Assembly (NCBI GenBank): GCA_020849105.1 | Contig: JADLGW010000015.1 | Span: 62,001 to 126,000 of the forward strand | Direction: 5' to 3' | DNA from: Phycisphaerales bacterium | GTDB lineage: Bacteria > Planctomycetota > Phycisphaerae > Phycisphaerales > UBA1924 | DNA: 64,000 bases | In this document: positions 43,731-55,164 of the stretch, piece after piece | Numbering within the stretch: position 1 is the stretch's first letter | Layout: every line of letters begins with the position of its first letter | Program-made: the position numbers and the translations under genes | The notes under the pieces: model-generated | Database searches by the model: none | What the model was told of the DNA's origin: nothing | What the model saw: only the letters and a program-made list of their open reading frames with translations

Positions 43731-44666
43731 TTGGCCTCACGCCTCACTATCAAGACTCCCCGCGGCTATCGCTTTGCCCGCGACGTGTGCTCCTACGGGT
43801 TCTTCCTCCTCGCACCGAACCACTGGGATCCGCGCACGCGGACCTTCTCCCGGGTGCTCGACCTGCCGGGCGGCCCCGCCGCTGTTGCGATGACGGAGCC
43901 CGCACGCGGCGAGCTCCAGGCCCGGTTCACCCGCACGCTCTCGCCGGGCGATCGTGCCGCCGCCGTCCGCCAGATCACCCGGATGCTCCGGCTCGATGAG
44001 ACCGCCGACACCATCCGAGAGTTCCACCGCCTCGACCCCCGCTGGAAGCGATCCGGCCGCGGCCGCCTGATGCGCTCGCCCACGTTCTTCGAGGACGTCA
44101 TCAAGACCGTCACCAGTTGCAACATCACCTGGCCCAGCACCATCGCCATGAACCGCCGCCTGTGCGAAGTCGTCGGCCGCGGCGGGGCCTTCCCGACGGC
44201 ACGGCTGCTGGCTCGGGCCCGGCGCACCACGCTGCGCGCCCGCTGCCGCGTGGGGTACCGCGATGCGCGGATTATCGAACTGGCCCGGAAGTTCGTCGCC
44301 GGGGAGGTGGACGAAGCGTGGCTGGCGGACCCCGCGACCCCCGACGACACCGTGTGGAAGGCCCTGCTGGAATGGCCCGGCATCGGCCCCTACGCCGCGG
44401 CCAACATCATGCAGTTGCTCGGGCGGTACTCGCGGCTCCCCCTCGACACCGAATCCATCCGCCACGGGAAGACCGTCCTAGGGCTCAGGGGCAGCAACCG
44501 CCAGATCATGCGCGCGGTCCACGCCCACTTCGCCCCGCTGGGCCACCACGCCTTCCGCGGCTACTGGTTCGAACTCTGGGAGTTCTACGAGGCTCGGCGC
44601 GGCAAGTCCTGGACCTGGGAGCGCGACGTCACCGCGGCCACATTCACCGCAAGCCAACTGAAGTAG
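43731..44666 (+). CDS. HhH-GPD superfamily DNA glycosylase (AlkA/OGG-like)
   Basis: Base-excision repair glycosylase, 311 residues. The N-terminal beta domain (SRLTIKTPRGYRFARDVCSYGF) resembles the AlkA/OGG1 N-domain. The helix-hairpin-helix is WPGIGPYAAANIMQLLG (around 214-230), followed by LDTESIRH with the candidate catalytic Asp. FFEDVIKTVTSCNITWPSTIAMNRRLCE corresponds to the first HhH-GPD helices. There is no C-terminal Fe-S cysteine cluster, unlike Nth and MutY. TTG at 43731 is taken as start because the TIKTPRG domain begins there. Damaged base specificity cannot be told from sequence. Confidence 0.82.
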   Translation: MASRLTIKTPRGYRFARDVCSYGFFLLAPNHWDPRTRTFSRVLDLPGGPAAVAMTEPARGELQARFTRTLSPGDRAAAVRQITRMLRLDETADTIREFHRLDPRWKRSGRGRLMRSPTFFEDVIKTVTSCNITWPSTIAMNRRLCEVVGRGGAFPTARLLARARRTTLRARCRVGYRDARIIELARKFVAGEVDEAWLADPATPDDTVWKALLEWPGIGPYAAANIMQLLGRYSRLPLDTESIRHGKTVLGLRGSNRQIMRAVHAHFAPLGHHAFRGYWFELWEFYEARRGKSWTWERDVTAATFTASQLK

Positions 44667-44721
44667 GCGGTGGCGTCGTACCCATGCTCGTGCCCCCCCT
44701 TCGCCTCTGTGGTCCATCCTT

Positions 44722-45534
44722 CTACGGGCATCCGAGCGCAAACTTCGTCGTGAAGCACCCGAAGTCGGACAGGTTCCGCACCCCGTCGCCGTTGCAATCC
44801 GCGTACCCGTCACCCAGCGCAAACTTCGTCGTGAAACACCCGAAGTCGGACAGGTTCAGCGCCCCGTCGTTGTTGCAATCCGGGTAGCAGGGGACCGACA
44901 CCGCGCCCGCCTGCCGCGCGTTGTTCGTCAGCACCGCGGCCCCCGCCGTCACGGCGTAGTCCGTGGCGTTGCCCCCCGCCGGCGCCGTGGCCGCCCCGGT
45001 GAAGAGCAGCCCACTGGTCGCCGCCGTCGGCAGCGGCAGCGGGAACGGCGGGCCGAACTGGCCCGTGGGGCAGTTGGTCAGCGATCCGGTCGTCGGCCCG
45101 GTGTAGTTGGCGCCGCCCCATGCCAGAGACCACAGCACCGTCCCGAGGTCGTCCTCGAACGTCAGCCGTCCGGCCGCAAGGTACGACGCCGGGATCGGCG
45201 TCAACATGACGTAGTCCGCGGCCACCGGCGGGCTCGTGTACCCCGGTGACACGATCAGAACCCGGTCGCCCGGACTCCCGTTCGCCACGTCGTGCTCAAA
45301 GTCCGTCAGCAGGACCGGGTTCAGCCCGGCCGCGTCCCACGCACGCAGGCGCCCCTCGCTCAGGAAGATCTGCCCGAGCGCCCTCATCCGCAGTTGCACG
45401 GCCTGCTTCGCCGTGTCACCGCCGACGCCGCCTACCGCCTGCTCGATCTGCATCAGGTGGAACGAGTCGGTCTGGGCGACGACCGCGGACGCGGCGAACG
45501 CGACGACGGACGCGAAGACAGCGTGACAGCGCAT
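44722..45534 (-). CDS. Secreted GC-type dockerin domain-anchored protein
   Basis: A 270-residue exported protein. Signal peptide residues 1-20 (HAVFASVVAFAASAVVAQ). The body (DSFHLMQIEQAVGGVGGDTAKQAVQ split over helix and strand, then DRVLIVSPGY, FEDDLGTVLWSLAWGG) has no family I can name, although similar signal-peptide/dockerin proteins are common in this group. The end has two repeats (DCNNDGALNLSDFGCFTTKF, DCNGDGVRNLSDFGCFTTKF) finishing FALGCP. Start ATG at 45534 is preceded by GAGGGAG; a hairpin CCCCGCC/GGCGGGG (45592-45618) lies in the leader. It is transcribed away from the SEC-C gene terminator. Confidence 0.8.
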   Translation of the reverse strand: MRCHAVFASVVAFAASAVVAQTDSFHLMQIEQAVGGVGGDTAKQAVQLRMRALGQIFLSEGRLRAWDAAGLNPVLLTDFEHDVANGSPGDRVLIVSPGYTSPPVAADYVMLTPIPASYLAAGRLTFEDDLGTVLWSLAWGGANYTGPTTGSLTNCPTGQFGPPFPLPLPTAATSGLLFTGAATAPAGGNATDYAVTAGAAVLTNNARQAGAVSVPCYPDCNNDGALNLSDFGCFTTKFALGDGYADCNGDGVRNLSDFGCFTTKFALGCP

Positions 45535-45635
45535 GAAGAATCTCCCTCGGGGGAGCGCAGCCCTTCGCTCAGCACCCACAGGGAAATGTCGCCCCGCCGG
45601 AGGAATCTTGCGGCGGGGTCCACAGTCTCATCAGG

Positions 45636-45660
45636 AAAAAACGCCGCTCGGGCGGCGTTT
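45636..45660 (-). terminator. Rho-independent terminator after SEC-C gene
   Basis: On the minus strand a 9-bp stem (AAACGCCGC with GCGGCGTTT, 45660-45652 and 45647-45639) is followed by a run of T (45641-45636). It starts 6 bases after the stop codon of the SEC-C gene and shows that gene to be a separate transcription unit. Confidence 0.85.
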
Positions 45661-45666
45661 CGACGG

Positions 45667-45939
45667 TCACTCCCTGGTGTAACCGGCGCGGTTGGAGCCG
45701 TCGAGCCTCCCGGAGCGGAGGCAGCACTTCTTGAAACCGGCGCCCAGACCCGCAGGGGCACAGGTCGTTGCGCCCCAGTTTCTCAAGGAACTCCTTCGTG
45801 CCCAGGCTTGTCGTCACGCCGCGGCGTCCGGACTTCACCCTCGTCTCGGACGGGAACCCTCTGCGGCGCTTGCTCGTGATCTCAAAACTCGGGCTTGTCG
45901 CCAAGCCGCTCGAAACCAGTACTCGTGGTCGCTGTGCAT
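45667..45939 (-). pseudogene. Small SEC-C metal-binding protein gene with two compensating frameshifts
   Basis: Reads as a small protein ending in the SEC-C zinc motif, but across two frames. An ATG at 45939, six bases after AAGGAGG, opens frame A ([14 protein letters not shown]). The middle is in frame B ([18 protein letters not shown], then [18 protein letters not shown]). The motif finishes back in frame A with [22 protein letters not shown] and TGA at 45667. The switches fall near 45885-45900 and near 45733-45740. The span (273 bases) is a multiple of three, so the indels compensate. A terminator follows. Decay or sequencing error are both possible; a healthy gene would give about 90 residues. 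SEC-C motifs bind zinc. Confidence 0.65.
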
Positions 45940-46010
45940 TGTGCACCTCCTTGATTGATGGCCCGTCAAGCCACGGAGGCCGCACACCGGCCGGACACAG
46001 CAAGCATAGG

Positions 46011-49079
<3,069 letters not shown>

Positions 49080-49095
49080 CGAGTCCTTTGGGGTA

Positions 49096-49163
49096 CCCCG
49101 CCGTTCCGCGGCGGTGCTCCTGGGTAGCCCGCCACCGCGTGGCAGACTCCTGTGGCGGTGCTC
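49096..49163. repeat. Palindromic hairpin pair upstream of gcvP
   Basis: CCGCCG-TTCCG-CGGCGG and then CCGCCA with TGGCGG enclosing 18 bases. Both hairpins are followed by GGTGCTC, hence a direct repeat as well. Located 17-84 bases upstream of the gcvP start in the region shared with the PDZ lipoprotein gene. Confidence 0.7.
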
Positions 49164-49268
49164 AGGAGCCGGAACAGTAGGTCGGCGCGAACCTACGCTT
49201 TGTCCATTGGAGGGGCCGCCTGTTGGTCAAGAGCAGGAAAGCCGCCCGTTCAACCTGGAGGGTTCTCA

Positions 49269-49787
49269 ATGGCACGCGCGACAGGCTGGGTGTTTCTGGC
49301 GGTTTCTGGCCTCTTCATCATCGCCTGCTCGGTGAGCAGCCACACCGCCGCCGATGAGAAGGCAAGCAGCGATGCCCCCCGGGCCGGGGTCAACACCCCG
49401 CACGACCCGGCCCCGCCTCCCGCTCACCCCGCCGCGCCGGCCCATGCCGTCGCCGCGCCGCAGGGGCATCCACCGATGCCGGTTGAGCCGGCCGCGGCCG
49501 ACCAGGAGGAGCACGGCGGCGTCTCCGTCCGATTCGGGATCATGCCCGACTACGGCAACGACAAGCCCGGTGTCCTGGCGGCCGAGGTCTTCCCCGGCAC
49601 GCCCGCCGACCTCGGCGGCCTCAAGCCCGGTGACCGCATGACCCAGTGGAACGGGAAGGACGTCCCCGATGTCGAGGGTTGGATGCCGTTCCTTGAAGAC
49701 GCCAGGCCCGGGGACAAGGTCATCGTCACCTTCATCCGCGACGGCAAGGAGATGAAGACCGAGGTGACGCTGAAGGCGCGGGACTGA
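49269..49787 (+). CDS. PDZ domain lipoprotein
   Basis: A 172-residue predicted lipoprotein. Signal with lipobox LFIIAC, Cys20. A Pro/Ala/His-rich linker (about 25-85) leads to a single PDZ domain (about 88-172): VSVRFGIMPDY, VLAAEVFPGTPADLGGLKPGDRMTQWNGKDV, GDKVIVTFIRDGKEM. The GLKPGD loop is the carboxylate-binding type seen in DegP-like PDZ domains, but no protease domain is present, so it is a peptide-binding module only. GGAGGG precedes the ATG. A repeat pair follows its stop. Confidence 0.85.
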   Translation: MARATGWVFLAVSGLFIIACSVSSHTAADEKASSDAPRAGVNTPHDPAPPPAHPAAPAHAVAAPQGHPPMPVEPAAADQEEHGGVSVRFGIMPDYGNDKPGVLAAEVFPGTPADLGGLKPGDRMTQWNGKDVPDVEGWMPFLEDARPGDKVIVTFIRDGKEMKTEVTLKARD

Positions 49788-49788
49788 C

Positions 49789-49841
49789 AGAGCCCACTGC
49801 GGGAGCAGTGGGTCGAACCCCCCGACTACCGTCGGGGGCTC
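49789..49841. repeat. Double palindrome between convergent lipoprotein genes
   Basis: Outer arms AGAGCCC and GGGCTC enclose CCCACTGC-GGGA-GCAGTGGG (49793-49812) and CCCCCGAC-TACC-GTCGGGGG (49819-49838). The second hairpin matches the gcvP copy at 46701-46720 apart from one loop base. It could serve as a bidirectional terminator between convergent genes, though no T-tract follows. Confidence 0.9.
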
Positions 49842-49843
49842 GG

Positions 49844-50665
49844 TCATCCTCCCCCCGGTACGAACCACCGCAGGCCCCACTGGCCGCCCTCCCACCGGTA
49901 CTTCGGCTTGGCCTCGCGGGCCCTCTGCGCCATCTCCTCGGCTTCGCTGCGCGTCCTGGCTCGCGCGATGGACGCCTGCAGGTCCATTTCGGGCGGCGCC
50001 GTCGTCACCGTCGGGACCGCCGCGCCCTCGGGCACCGCGGCCGGCACCAGCCGCCCCTGTGACATCACCATGTCCACGCCGACCCACTTCAGCCCTTTGG
50101 CGGCGCTGCGCGTGAGCCGCACCCGCTGGGTGTTCCCGCCCAGGTCCTCTGTCACGGCGGTGGGGGTGTGCTCCCCCATCGGCATGCGATCGAACAGCCG
50201 CAGCAACTCGCGTTCTTCATTCTTCAGGTACGCGTACGCCTCCGCGGGCCCCATCCCGCGGGCCTTGAACTCCGCGCGGGTCTGCGGGCACAGCACCTGC
50301 TCATAGAACAGTTCCTGCGCCTCCGGGACGTCCCGCTCCCCCGCCGACATCAGCACCCGCACCTGCCCGATCAGTTCGCGGGCGCTACGGATCATCAGTT
50401 TCTTGGAGCCGTCCGGGTTCACGACGAACCCCTTGGCCTGCTCCTCAGTCACCGTGCGCACCGGCCGCCCGCCAGTCCCGCTCCCACCCGCCGCCCCAGG
50501 GGTGGACGCCGCCCGCGCCAGTTCCGCCCCCGGGCCGCTGACCGTGATGTCGCTGCTCTGTCCCGCCAGCCCCGCGAAGAACGGCTTGTAGCCGACCACC
50601 CGTTCCTCCCGGGCGCACGACGCCAGAAGCGCGGCGGCGAGCAGGATGACCAGGCGGCGGCGCAC
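49844..50665 (-). CDS. Hypothetical lipoprotein
   Basis: A 273-residue predicted lipoprotein: MRRRLVILLAAALLASC places the lipobox Cys at 17. The rest is mostly helical and charged (VTEEQAKGFVVNPDGSKKLM, AREAKPKYRWEGGQWGLRWF), with about 100 residues around TRSAAKGLKWVGVD and a long helix (SIARARTRSEAEEMAQRA) near the end. I find no family. GTG start at 50665 because the lipoprotein signal begins there. Convergent with the PDZ lipoprotein. Confidence 0.7.
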   Translation of the reverse strand: MRRRLVILLAAALLASCAREERVVGYKPFFAGLAGQSSDITVSGPGAELARAASTPGAAGGSGTGGRPVRTVTEEQAKGFVVNPDGSKKLMIRSARELIGQVRVLMSAGERDVPEAQELFYEQVLCPQTRAEFKARGMGPAEAYAYLKNEERELLRLFDRMPMGEHTPTAVTEDLGGNTQRVRLTRSAAKGLKWVGVDMVMSQGRLVPAAVPEGAAVPTVTTAPPEMDLQASIARARTRSEAEEMAQRAREAKPKYRWEGGQWGLRWFVPGGG

Positions 50666-50720
50666 GGGGTTACTGTACGGGCCGCCACACCGGGCAGGTC
50701 CCCCGATTCCCGGTAGAAGC

Positions 50721-52379
50721 TTACACCCGGCGGTCCAGCAGGCGGTACTGCACCGCCTCGCTCACGTGGGCGACCTTGATGCCTTCAGACCCCTCGAGGT
50801 CGGCGATGGTGCGGGCGACCCGCCGCAGTTTGTCGTAGGCGCGCGCGGAGAGCCCGAGCCCCGACATCGCCTGCCCGAGCAGCGCCCGCGCGGGCTCCTC
50901 CATCGCCGCGAACCTGTCCAGTTGCTTCCCGCTGAGCCGTGAGTTGGGGGTCCCCGCCCCCTGCCGCTGGGCCTGCCGGGCCCGCGCCGCCAGCACCTGC
51001 TCGCGCATCTGGGCCGTGCTCGACCCCGTCGGCGCCGCGGAGAGTTGCCGGAACGGCACGGCCGGCGCCTCGACGTGGATGTCGATCCGGTCCAGCAGCG
51101 GGCCCGAGAGCCGCGACAGGTACTGGTCCATCGCCCGGCGCCCGACCTCGCCCGCCGGCATGTCGCCCTTGGGCGTCGGGTTCATCGCCGCCACGAGCAT
51201 GAATGACGCGGGAAACCGCACCGCCGAATGCGACCGCGCGACCGTCACAACGTGATCCTCGAGCGGCTGGCGGAGGGTCTCCAGAACGTTCCGCGGAAAC
51301 TCCGGCAGTTCATCCAGGAACAGCACGCCGCGGTGGGCCAGCGAGATCTCGCCGGGCTTGGGCACGATCCCGCCGCCGACCACCGCCGCCGCGGACGCCG
51401 TGTGGTGCGGGCTGCGCACCGGGCGCACCGTGACGAGCCCCTGCCCCGGCGGGAGTTGACCGGCCGCGGAGTAGATGCGCGTGACCTCGATCGCCTCCTC
51501 CGGCGTCATCGGGGGCAGCACGCCGGGCAGCGCCTTGGCCATCATCGTTTTGCCCGTGCCGGCGGGCCCCAGCATCAGGATGTTGTGCGAGCCGGCGGCC
51601 GCGATGACGACGGCCCGTTTCACCGCCTCCTGCCCGCGGATTTCCGAGAAGTCCACCGGTGCCGCGGCGGCCTTCAGCAGGCCGCTCACGTCCGGCGGTG
51701 GTTGGGGTCGCGGTTCAATCTCGCCCCGCAGCAGACCCACGACCTCCGCGAGCGTGCGCGCCCCGAGCACCTCCACGCCCTCGACCACCGCCGCCTCGGC
51801 CGCGTTGTCCGCGGGCAGAATGATCCCGATCGCATCGAGCGACTTCGCCAGCGCCGCCATCGCGATCGCGCCCTTGATCGGGCGCAATCGCCCATCCAGC
51901 GCCAGTTCCCCGGCGATGAGCCACCGCCGCAGGTCCAGCGGCTCGGCCTCGGGTGCTGTTGACGTCGCTTCGACCTGGTTGCCTTCCTCGTGTTGCGGTG
52001 CTCCAAGCCCGTGCCGCAGCGCACCCACGGTCAGCCGGGATACATCCTTCACCTTTACCGCGGCCCCGCTGGGCACGGGGCGGACCGTCGTGACAACCCC
52101 GCACGTCACCAGCAACCCGACGGCGATGGGCAGGTCGTAGACCGGCCCCTCCTTCCGTACGTCCGCCGGGGCAAGGTTGATGAGCACCCTCCCCACCGGG
52201 AACAGGTACCCGCTGTTGCCCAGCGCCGACCGCACCCGCTCCAGCGCCTCCTTCACCCCGGCATCGGGGAGGCCGACGACCGTCGCCTTCTCGATGCCCG
52301 ACTCATCAAGGTCGACTTCCACTTCGCACGGCAGCGCGTCGATCCCCTGGAGCAGCGATGACTGAATCCGCGCGAGCAT
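50721..52379 (-). CDS. YifB/ComM family Mg-chelatase-like AAA ATPase
   Basis: Hexameric AAA+ helicase-like protein linked to branch migration in natural transformation, 552 residues (homologues about 500-510). The N-terminal Lon-substrate-like domain begins MLARIQSSLLQGID and contains VVGLPDAGVKEALERVRSAL. Walker A is GPAGTGKTMMAKALPG and the region FLDELPEFPRNVLETLRQPLE includes Walker B. A stretch of about 45 residues near 110-155 (GAAVKVKDVSRLTVGALRHG, LGAPQHEEGNQVEATSTAPE) is an insertion in the N-terminal domain. ATG at 52379 matches the family's start; the frame upstream is not conserved. Confidence 0.9.
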   Translation of the reverse strand: MLARIQSSLLQGIDALPCEVEVDLDESGIEKATVVGLPDAGVKEALERVRSALGNSGYLFPVGRVLINLAPADVRKEGPVYDLPIAVGLLVTCGVVTTVRPVPSGAAVKVKDVSRLTVGALRHGLGAPQHEEGNQVEATSTAPEAEPLDLRRWLIAGELALDGRLRPIKGAIAMAALAKSLDAIGIILPADNAAEAAVVEGVEVLGARTLAEVVGLLRGEIEPRPQPPPDVSGLLKAAAAPVDFSEIRGQEAVKRAVVIAAAGSHNILMLGPAGTGKTMMAKALPGVLPPMTPEEAIEVTRIYSAAGQLPPGQGLVTVRPVRSPHHTASAAAVVGGGIVPKPGEISLAHRGVLFLDELPEFPRNVLETLRQPLEDHVVTVARSHSAVRFPASFMLVAAMNPTPKGDMPAGEVGRRAMDQYLSRLSGPLLDRIDIHVEAPAVPFRQLSAAPTGSSTAQMREQVLAARARQAQRQGAGTPNSRLSGKQLDRFAAMEEPARALLGQAMSGLGLSARAYDKLRRVARTIADLEGSEGIKVAHVSEAVQYRLLDRRV

Positions 52380-52425
52380 GGGCCCAGCATACCGAACACT
52401 CGCCGTCTGCGTAAGTCCGTGCCCC

Positions 52426-52472
52426 CCTGGGGCGGACGCGCCGCAGGGCCGTCGGCGCGGATTCACCCCAGG
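52426..52472. repeat. Nested hairpin between comM and aldehyde dehydrogenase gene
   Basis: Outer arms CCTGGGG (52426-52432) and CCCCAGG (52466-52472) enclose inner arms CGCGCCG (52437-52443) and CGGCGCG (52453-52459). Located in a 262-base divergent region that otherwise shows no recognisable sites. Confidence 0.5.
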
Positions 52473-52641
52473 GCGTCCGTGCCGCCTGCGGACCCCGGGC
52501 AAGCGGCAGATTCCGGGGTTTCCGTAGCACCTCCGCCGCCGCATCCGACGGAATCGCAGTCGACCCCGCTCCACCCGTCCCGCCGGGGCGTCGATGCTGG
52601 GAGGGGGCCGGCCAACCGTCCCCGGGTTATCCGGACGTTCC

Positions 52642-54366
52642 ATGGCTGCCACCAGACCCCAAGCCCCTGACCCCTTCACGATCCCGATGACGGGGCTGTC
52701 GATCGTGCCGCCGCCGGATTCCGGAGCCCCCGCCGGGCCCGGGGTTGCGTTCCGCGCGATGGACCCGACGCGCGGCGCCCAACTTCCGACCGAGTTCCGA
52801 GCCGCGACGGGGGCCGACATCGACCGGGCCGGGTGGCAGGCATGGCAGGCTTTTTACTCGACACAGGAACGCCCCGGCCGCGACCGTGCGGAACTCCTCG
52901 ACCAGGCCGCCCGGTACCTGGCCGACCGCACGCCCCAGGTCCTCTCCGTCGTCACCGACGAGACCGGCCTCGGCCCCGCCCGGGTCGTTTCCGAGTGCGA
53001 ACGCACCGTCGGCACGCTGCGCATGCTGGCCGGCCTGGCCCGCGCCGGCGAGTGGTCGCAGCCGTCGATCGATCCCGGCCAGCCCAGCCGCCGCCCTGTC
53101 CCGAAGCCCGACCTCCGCAAGATGCTCCGCCCGCTCGGGCCGGTCGCGGTGTTCGGCACTGCGGCGTTCCCGCTGGCCTTCGGCGCCGCCGGGGCGGACG
53201 TTGCCTCCGCCCTCGCCGCGGGCTGCGCCGTCATCGTCAAGGGGCATCCGGACCACCCGGGCACCGGCGAACTCGTCGCCCGCTGCGTTGCGGATGCGGT
53301 CCGCGATACCGGCTTCCACCCCGGCCTGTACTCGTTCCTTCACGCCGGCGGCACGGCGGACCACGCCGTCGGCGCCGCGCTGGTGAAGCACCCGTGCGTC
53401 CGTGCCGTGGGGTTCACCGGGTCTGGCGCCGGCGGCCAGGCCGTTGGACGACTCGCCTCGCAGCGCACGGACCCCATCCCCGTCTTTGCCCAGATGGGCA
53501 GCACCAACCCCGTTTTCCTGATGCCCGATGCGGTGGAGCACCAGGCCGAGGAGATCACCCCCCGCCTCATCGCCGCTGCACTCGCCGCCGGCGGCCAGAT
53601 GTGCACCTGCCCGCGGCTGGTGTTCATGGCCCGATCAAACTCCGCGGAGGATTTGATCAAGGCCCTGGCCCGCCCGTTCAACGACGCCCAGCCGCAGGTC
53701 ATGCTCAGCCACCGCATTCGCGCTGTCTTCGCCCGGCGCATCGCGGAGATCACCGCCCTGCCCGGCGTGGACCTGCGCGCCGGCTCACCCAACGCGGGCC
53801 ACTCCGGCGGCGCAGAACCCGCTCCGCGGCTCGGGCATTCGGTCCGCTGCTCACCCGTCCTGTTCCGCACCACCTTCGACGTGTTCGCCCGCACCCCCGC
53901 GCTGCACGAGGAGTGCTTCGGCCCTGCGCTCACCATCGTCCTGTGCGAGTCGGAGGACCAGTTGCTCCAGGCCGCGACGGCCATCCAGGGTTCTCTCACC
54001 GCGACCATCTGGGCCGCGCCGGCCGACATCCACCTGGCAGGCCGCGTGCACGCCGTGCTGGAGCAGCGCGCCGGGCGCCTCGTCTACAACTCCACGCCGG
54101 TGTCGCTGGAGGTTTGCGCCTCGACCGTCCACGGGGGGCCGCACCCGGTCGCGTCCCAGCCGCACGCGACCGGCGTCGGCCCCGCCTCGATCGCCCGCTG
54201 GTGCCGTCCTGTGTGCTACCAGAACACGCCGGACCCGCTCCTGCCGCCGGCATTGCGCAGCGCCAACCCGCTGAAACTCGAGCGGCTTGTCGATGGGCGC
54301 CCGACCCGCGAACGGCTCACCCCACGGGCACCCCTCCGCCCCCCGCCGCCCGCACAGGCGGCCTGA
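52642..54366 (+). CDS. Aldehyde dehydrogenase homologue of the 2,5-dioxovalerate dehydrogenase family, catalytic residues changed
   Basis: A 574-residue member of the NAD(P)-dependent aldehyde dehydrogenase superfamily, nearest to alpha-ketoglutaric semialdehyde (2,5-dioxopentanoate) dehydrogenase. The family's order of motifs is present: FGTAAFPLAFGAAGADVASA, VGFTGSGAGGQA, VFAQMGSTNPVFLMPDA, GGQMCTCPRLVF with the nucleophile Cys321. In the family the second motif reads ASNFPLAF and the fourth AEMGSxNP. Here the catalytic Asn is Ala175 and the general base Glu is Gln284. It therefore retains the Cys but lacks two residues needed for normal dehydrogenase chemistry. The N-terminus is about 30 residues longer than usual; start ATG 52642 is uncertain. 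Confidence 0.8.
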   Translation: MAATRPQAPDPFTIPMTGLSIVPPPDSGAPAGPGVAFRAMDPTRGAQLPTEFRAATGADIDRAGWQAWQAFYSTQERPGRDRAELLDQAARYLADRTPQVLSVVTDETGLGPARVVSECERTVGTLRMLAGLARAGEWSQPSIDPGQPSRRPVPKPDLRKMLRPLGPVAVFGTAAFPLAFGAAGADVASALAAGCAVIVKGHPDHPGTGELVARCVADAVRDTGFHPGLYSFLHAGGTADHAVGAALVKHPCVRAVGFTGSGAGGQAVGRLASQRTDPIPVFAQMGSTNPVFLMPDAVEHQAEEITPRLIAAALAAGGQMCTCPRLVFMARSNSAEDLIKALARPFNDAQPQVMLSHRIRAVFARRIAEITALPGVDLRAGSPNAGHSGGAEPAPRLGHSVRCSPVLFRTTFDVFARTPALHEECFGPALTIVLCESEDQLLQAATAIQGSLTATIWAAPADIHLAGRVHAVLEQRAGRLVYNSTPVSLEVCASTVHGGPHPVASQPHATGVGPASIARWCRPVCYQNTPDPLLPPALRSANPLKLERLVDGRPTRERLTPRAPLRPPPPAQAA

Positions 54367-54464
54367 GACCTTGCCCCCTGGTCCCCTGAGCGCAGGGCGT
54401 CCCGTCTGAGCCCCGCGGGCCTCGGTGGCCCTCCGGTGTTCATGCTCCATCCGTGTTCCATTGT

Positions 54465-55100
54465 TCAGCGGTCAAGCGAAACCGGGGCAATGCTGATCGC
54501 CCGCCACGCGTCCCCGTCGCGCCGCCACTCCAGCGACCACCACGAGTTGTAGGGCACCCCCCACCCTGCCAGCGTCACGCGAATGTGCGTCTGGGCCCGC
54601 GCCACGTTGAGCCCCGTCACCTGCACCTGTGCCTCGACCACCTTTGCTGAATCCAGCGGAAAGCGCGTTCCCAGCACTTCGGCAACGCGGCTCACGATCC
54701 CTGCCTTGTCCAGACCGCCCGCGGGCACCCGCAGTCCATCCAGACTGGCGCCACCCAGCAGTCGCACGTCCTCCGCCAGCAGCCGGTCCATCCCTGCCAG
54801 GTTCACCGTCGCCGTCGCCTGGACCAGGCCCCGCAGAGCCCGGTCCACCCTCTCCCGTTCCGTCTCGATCAGCGCGGCGGCCGCGGCCAGTGCGACCCCT
54901 GCCACCACCATTGCGGCGCCGACAACCAGGCCCATCCGTGCGCGATTCGATGTCCGCATCACAACCGGCAGCGCCACACCGCCGGCGACCAGAGCCGCCA
55001 CCAGCAGCGCCGGTGATTCCAGCACCAAGTGTTGGAGTACCGGAGGCCCAGGCAGGGGCGCGGGCGGGGCGGCAAAGGATTGTGCCAGGGTCAGCGTCAT
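54465..55100 (-). CDS. Membrane protein with NTF2-like domain
   Basis: A 211-residue protein. Two hydrophobic helices (about 28-48 and 55-80: ALLVAALVAGGVALPVV, GLVVGAAMVVAGVALAAAAAL) precede a soluble domain from residue 90. That domain (VDRALRGLVQATATVNLAGMDRLLAEDVRLLGG, then AQTHIRVTLAGWGVPYNSWWSLEWRRDGDAWRAISI) has the strand-rich cone of SnoaL/NTF2-like proteins, which commonly act as small-molecule binding or immunity-type domains. No conserved catalytic residues are evident. Divergent from the Maf fusion gene by 64 bases. Confidence 0.65.
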   Translation of the reverse strand: MTLTLAQSFAAPPAPLPGPPVLQHLVLESPALLVAALVAGGVALPVVMRTSNRARMGLVVGAAMVVAGVALAAAAALIETERERVDRALRGLVQATATVNLAGMDRLLAEDVRLLGGASLDGLRVPAGGLDKAGIVSRVAEVLGTRFPLDSAKVVEAQVQVTGLNVARAQTHIRVTLAGWGVPYNSWWSLEWRRDGDAWRAISIAPVSLDR

Positions 55101-55164
55101 TCAGAAAGCGCAGAAAACGCCCGTTGATTGCCGATGCAGGGACGCGGAATCTCCGCGCTCGCAT

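Noticed and set aside
49811-49830. GGTCGAACCCCC resembling a tRNA T-arm
   Set aside because: It belongs to the paired-hairpin repeat; there is no acceptor stem or anticodon arm around it.
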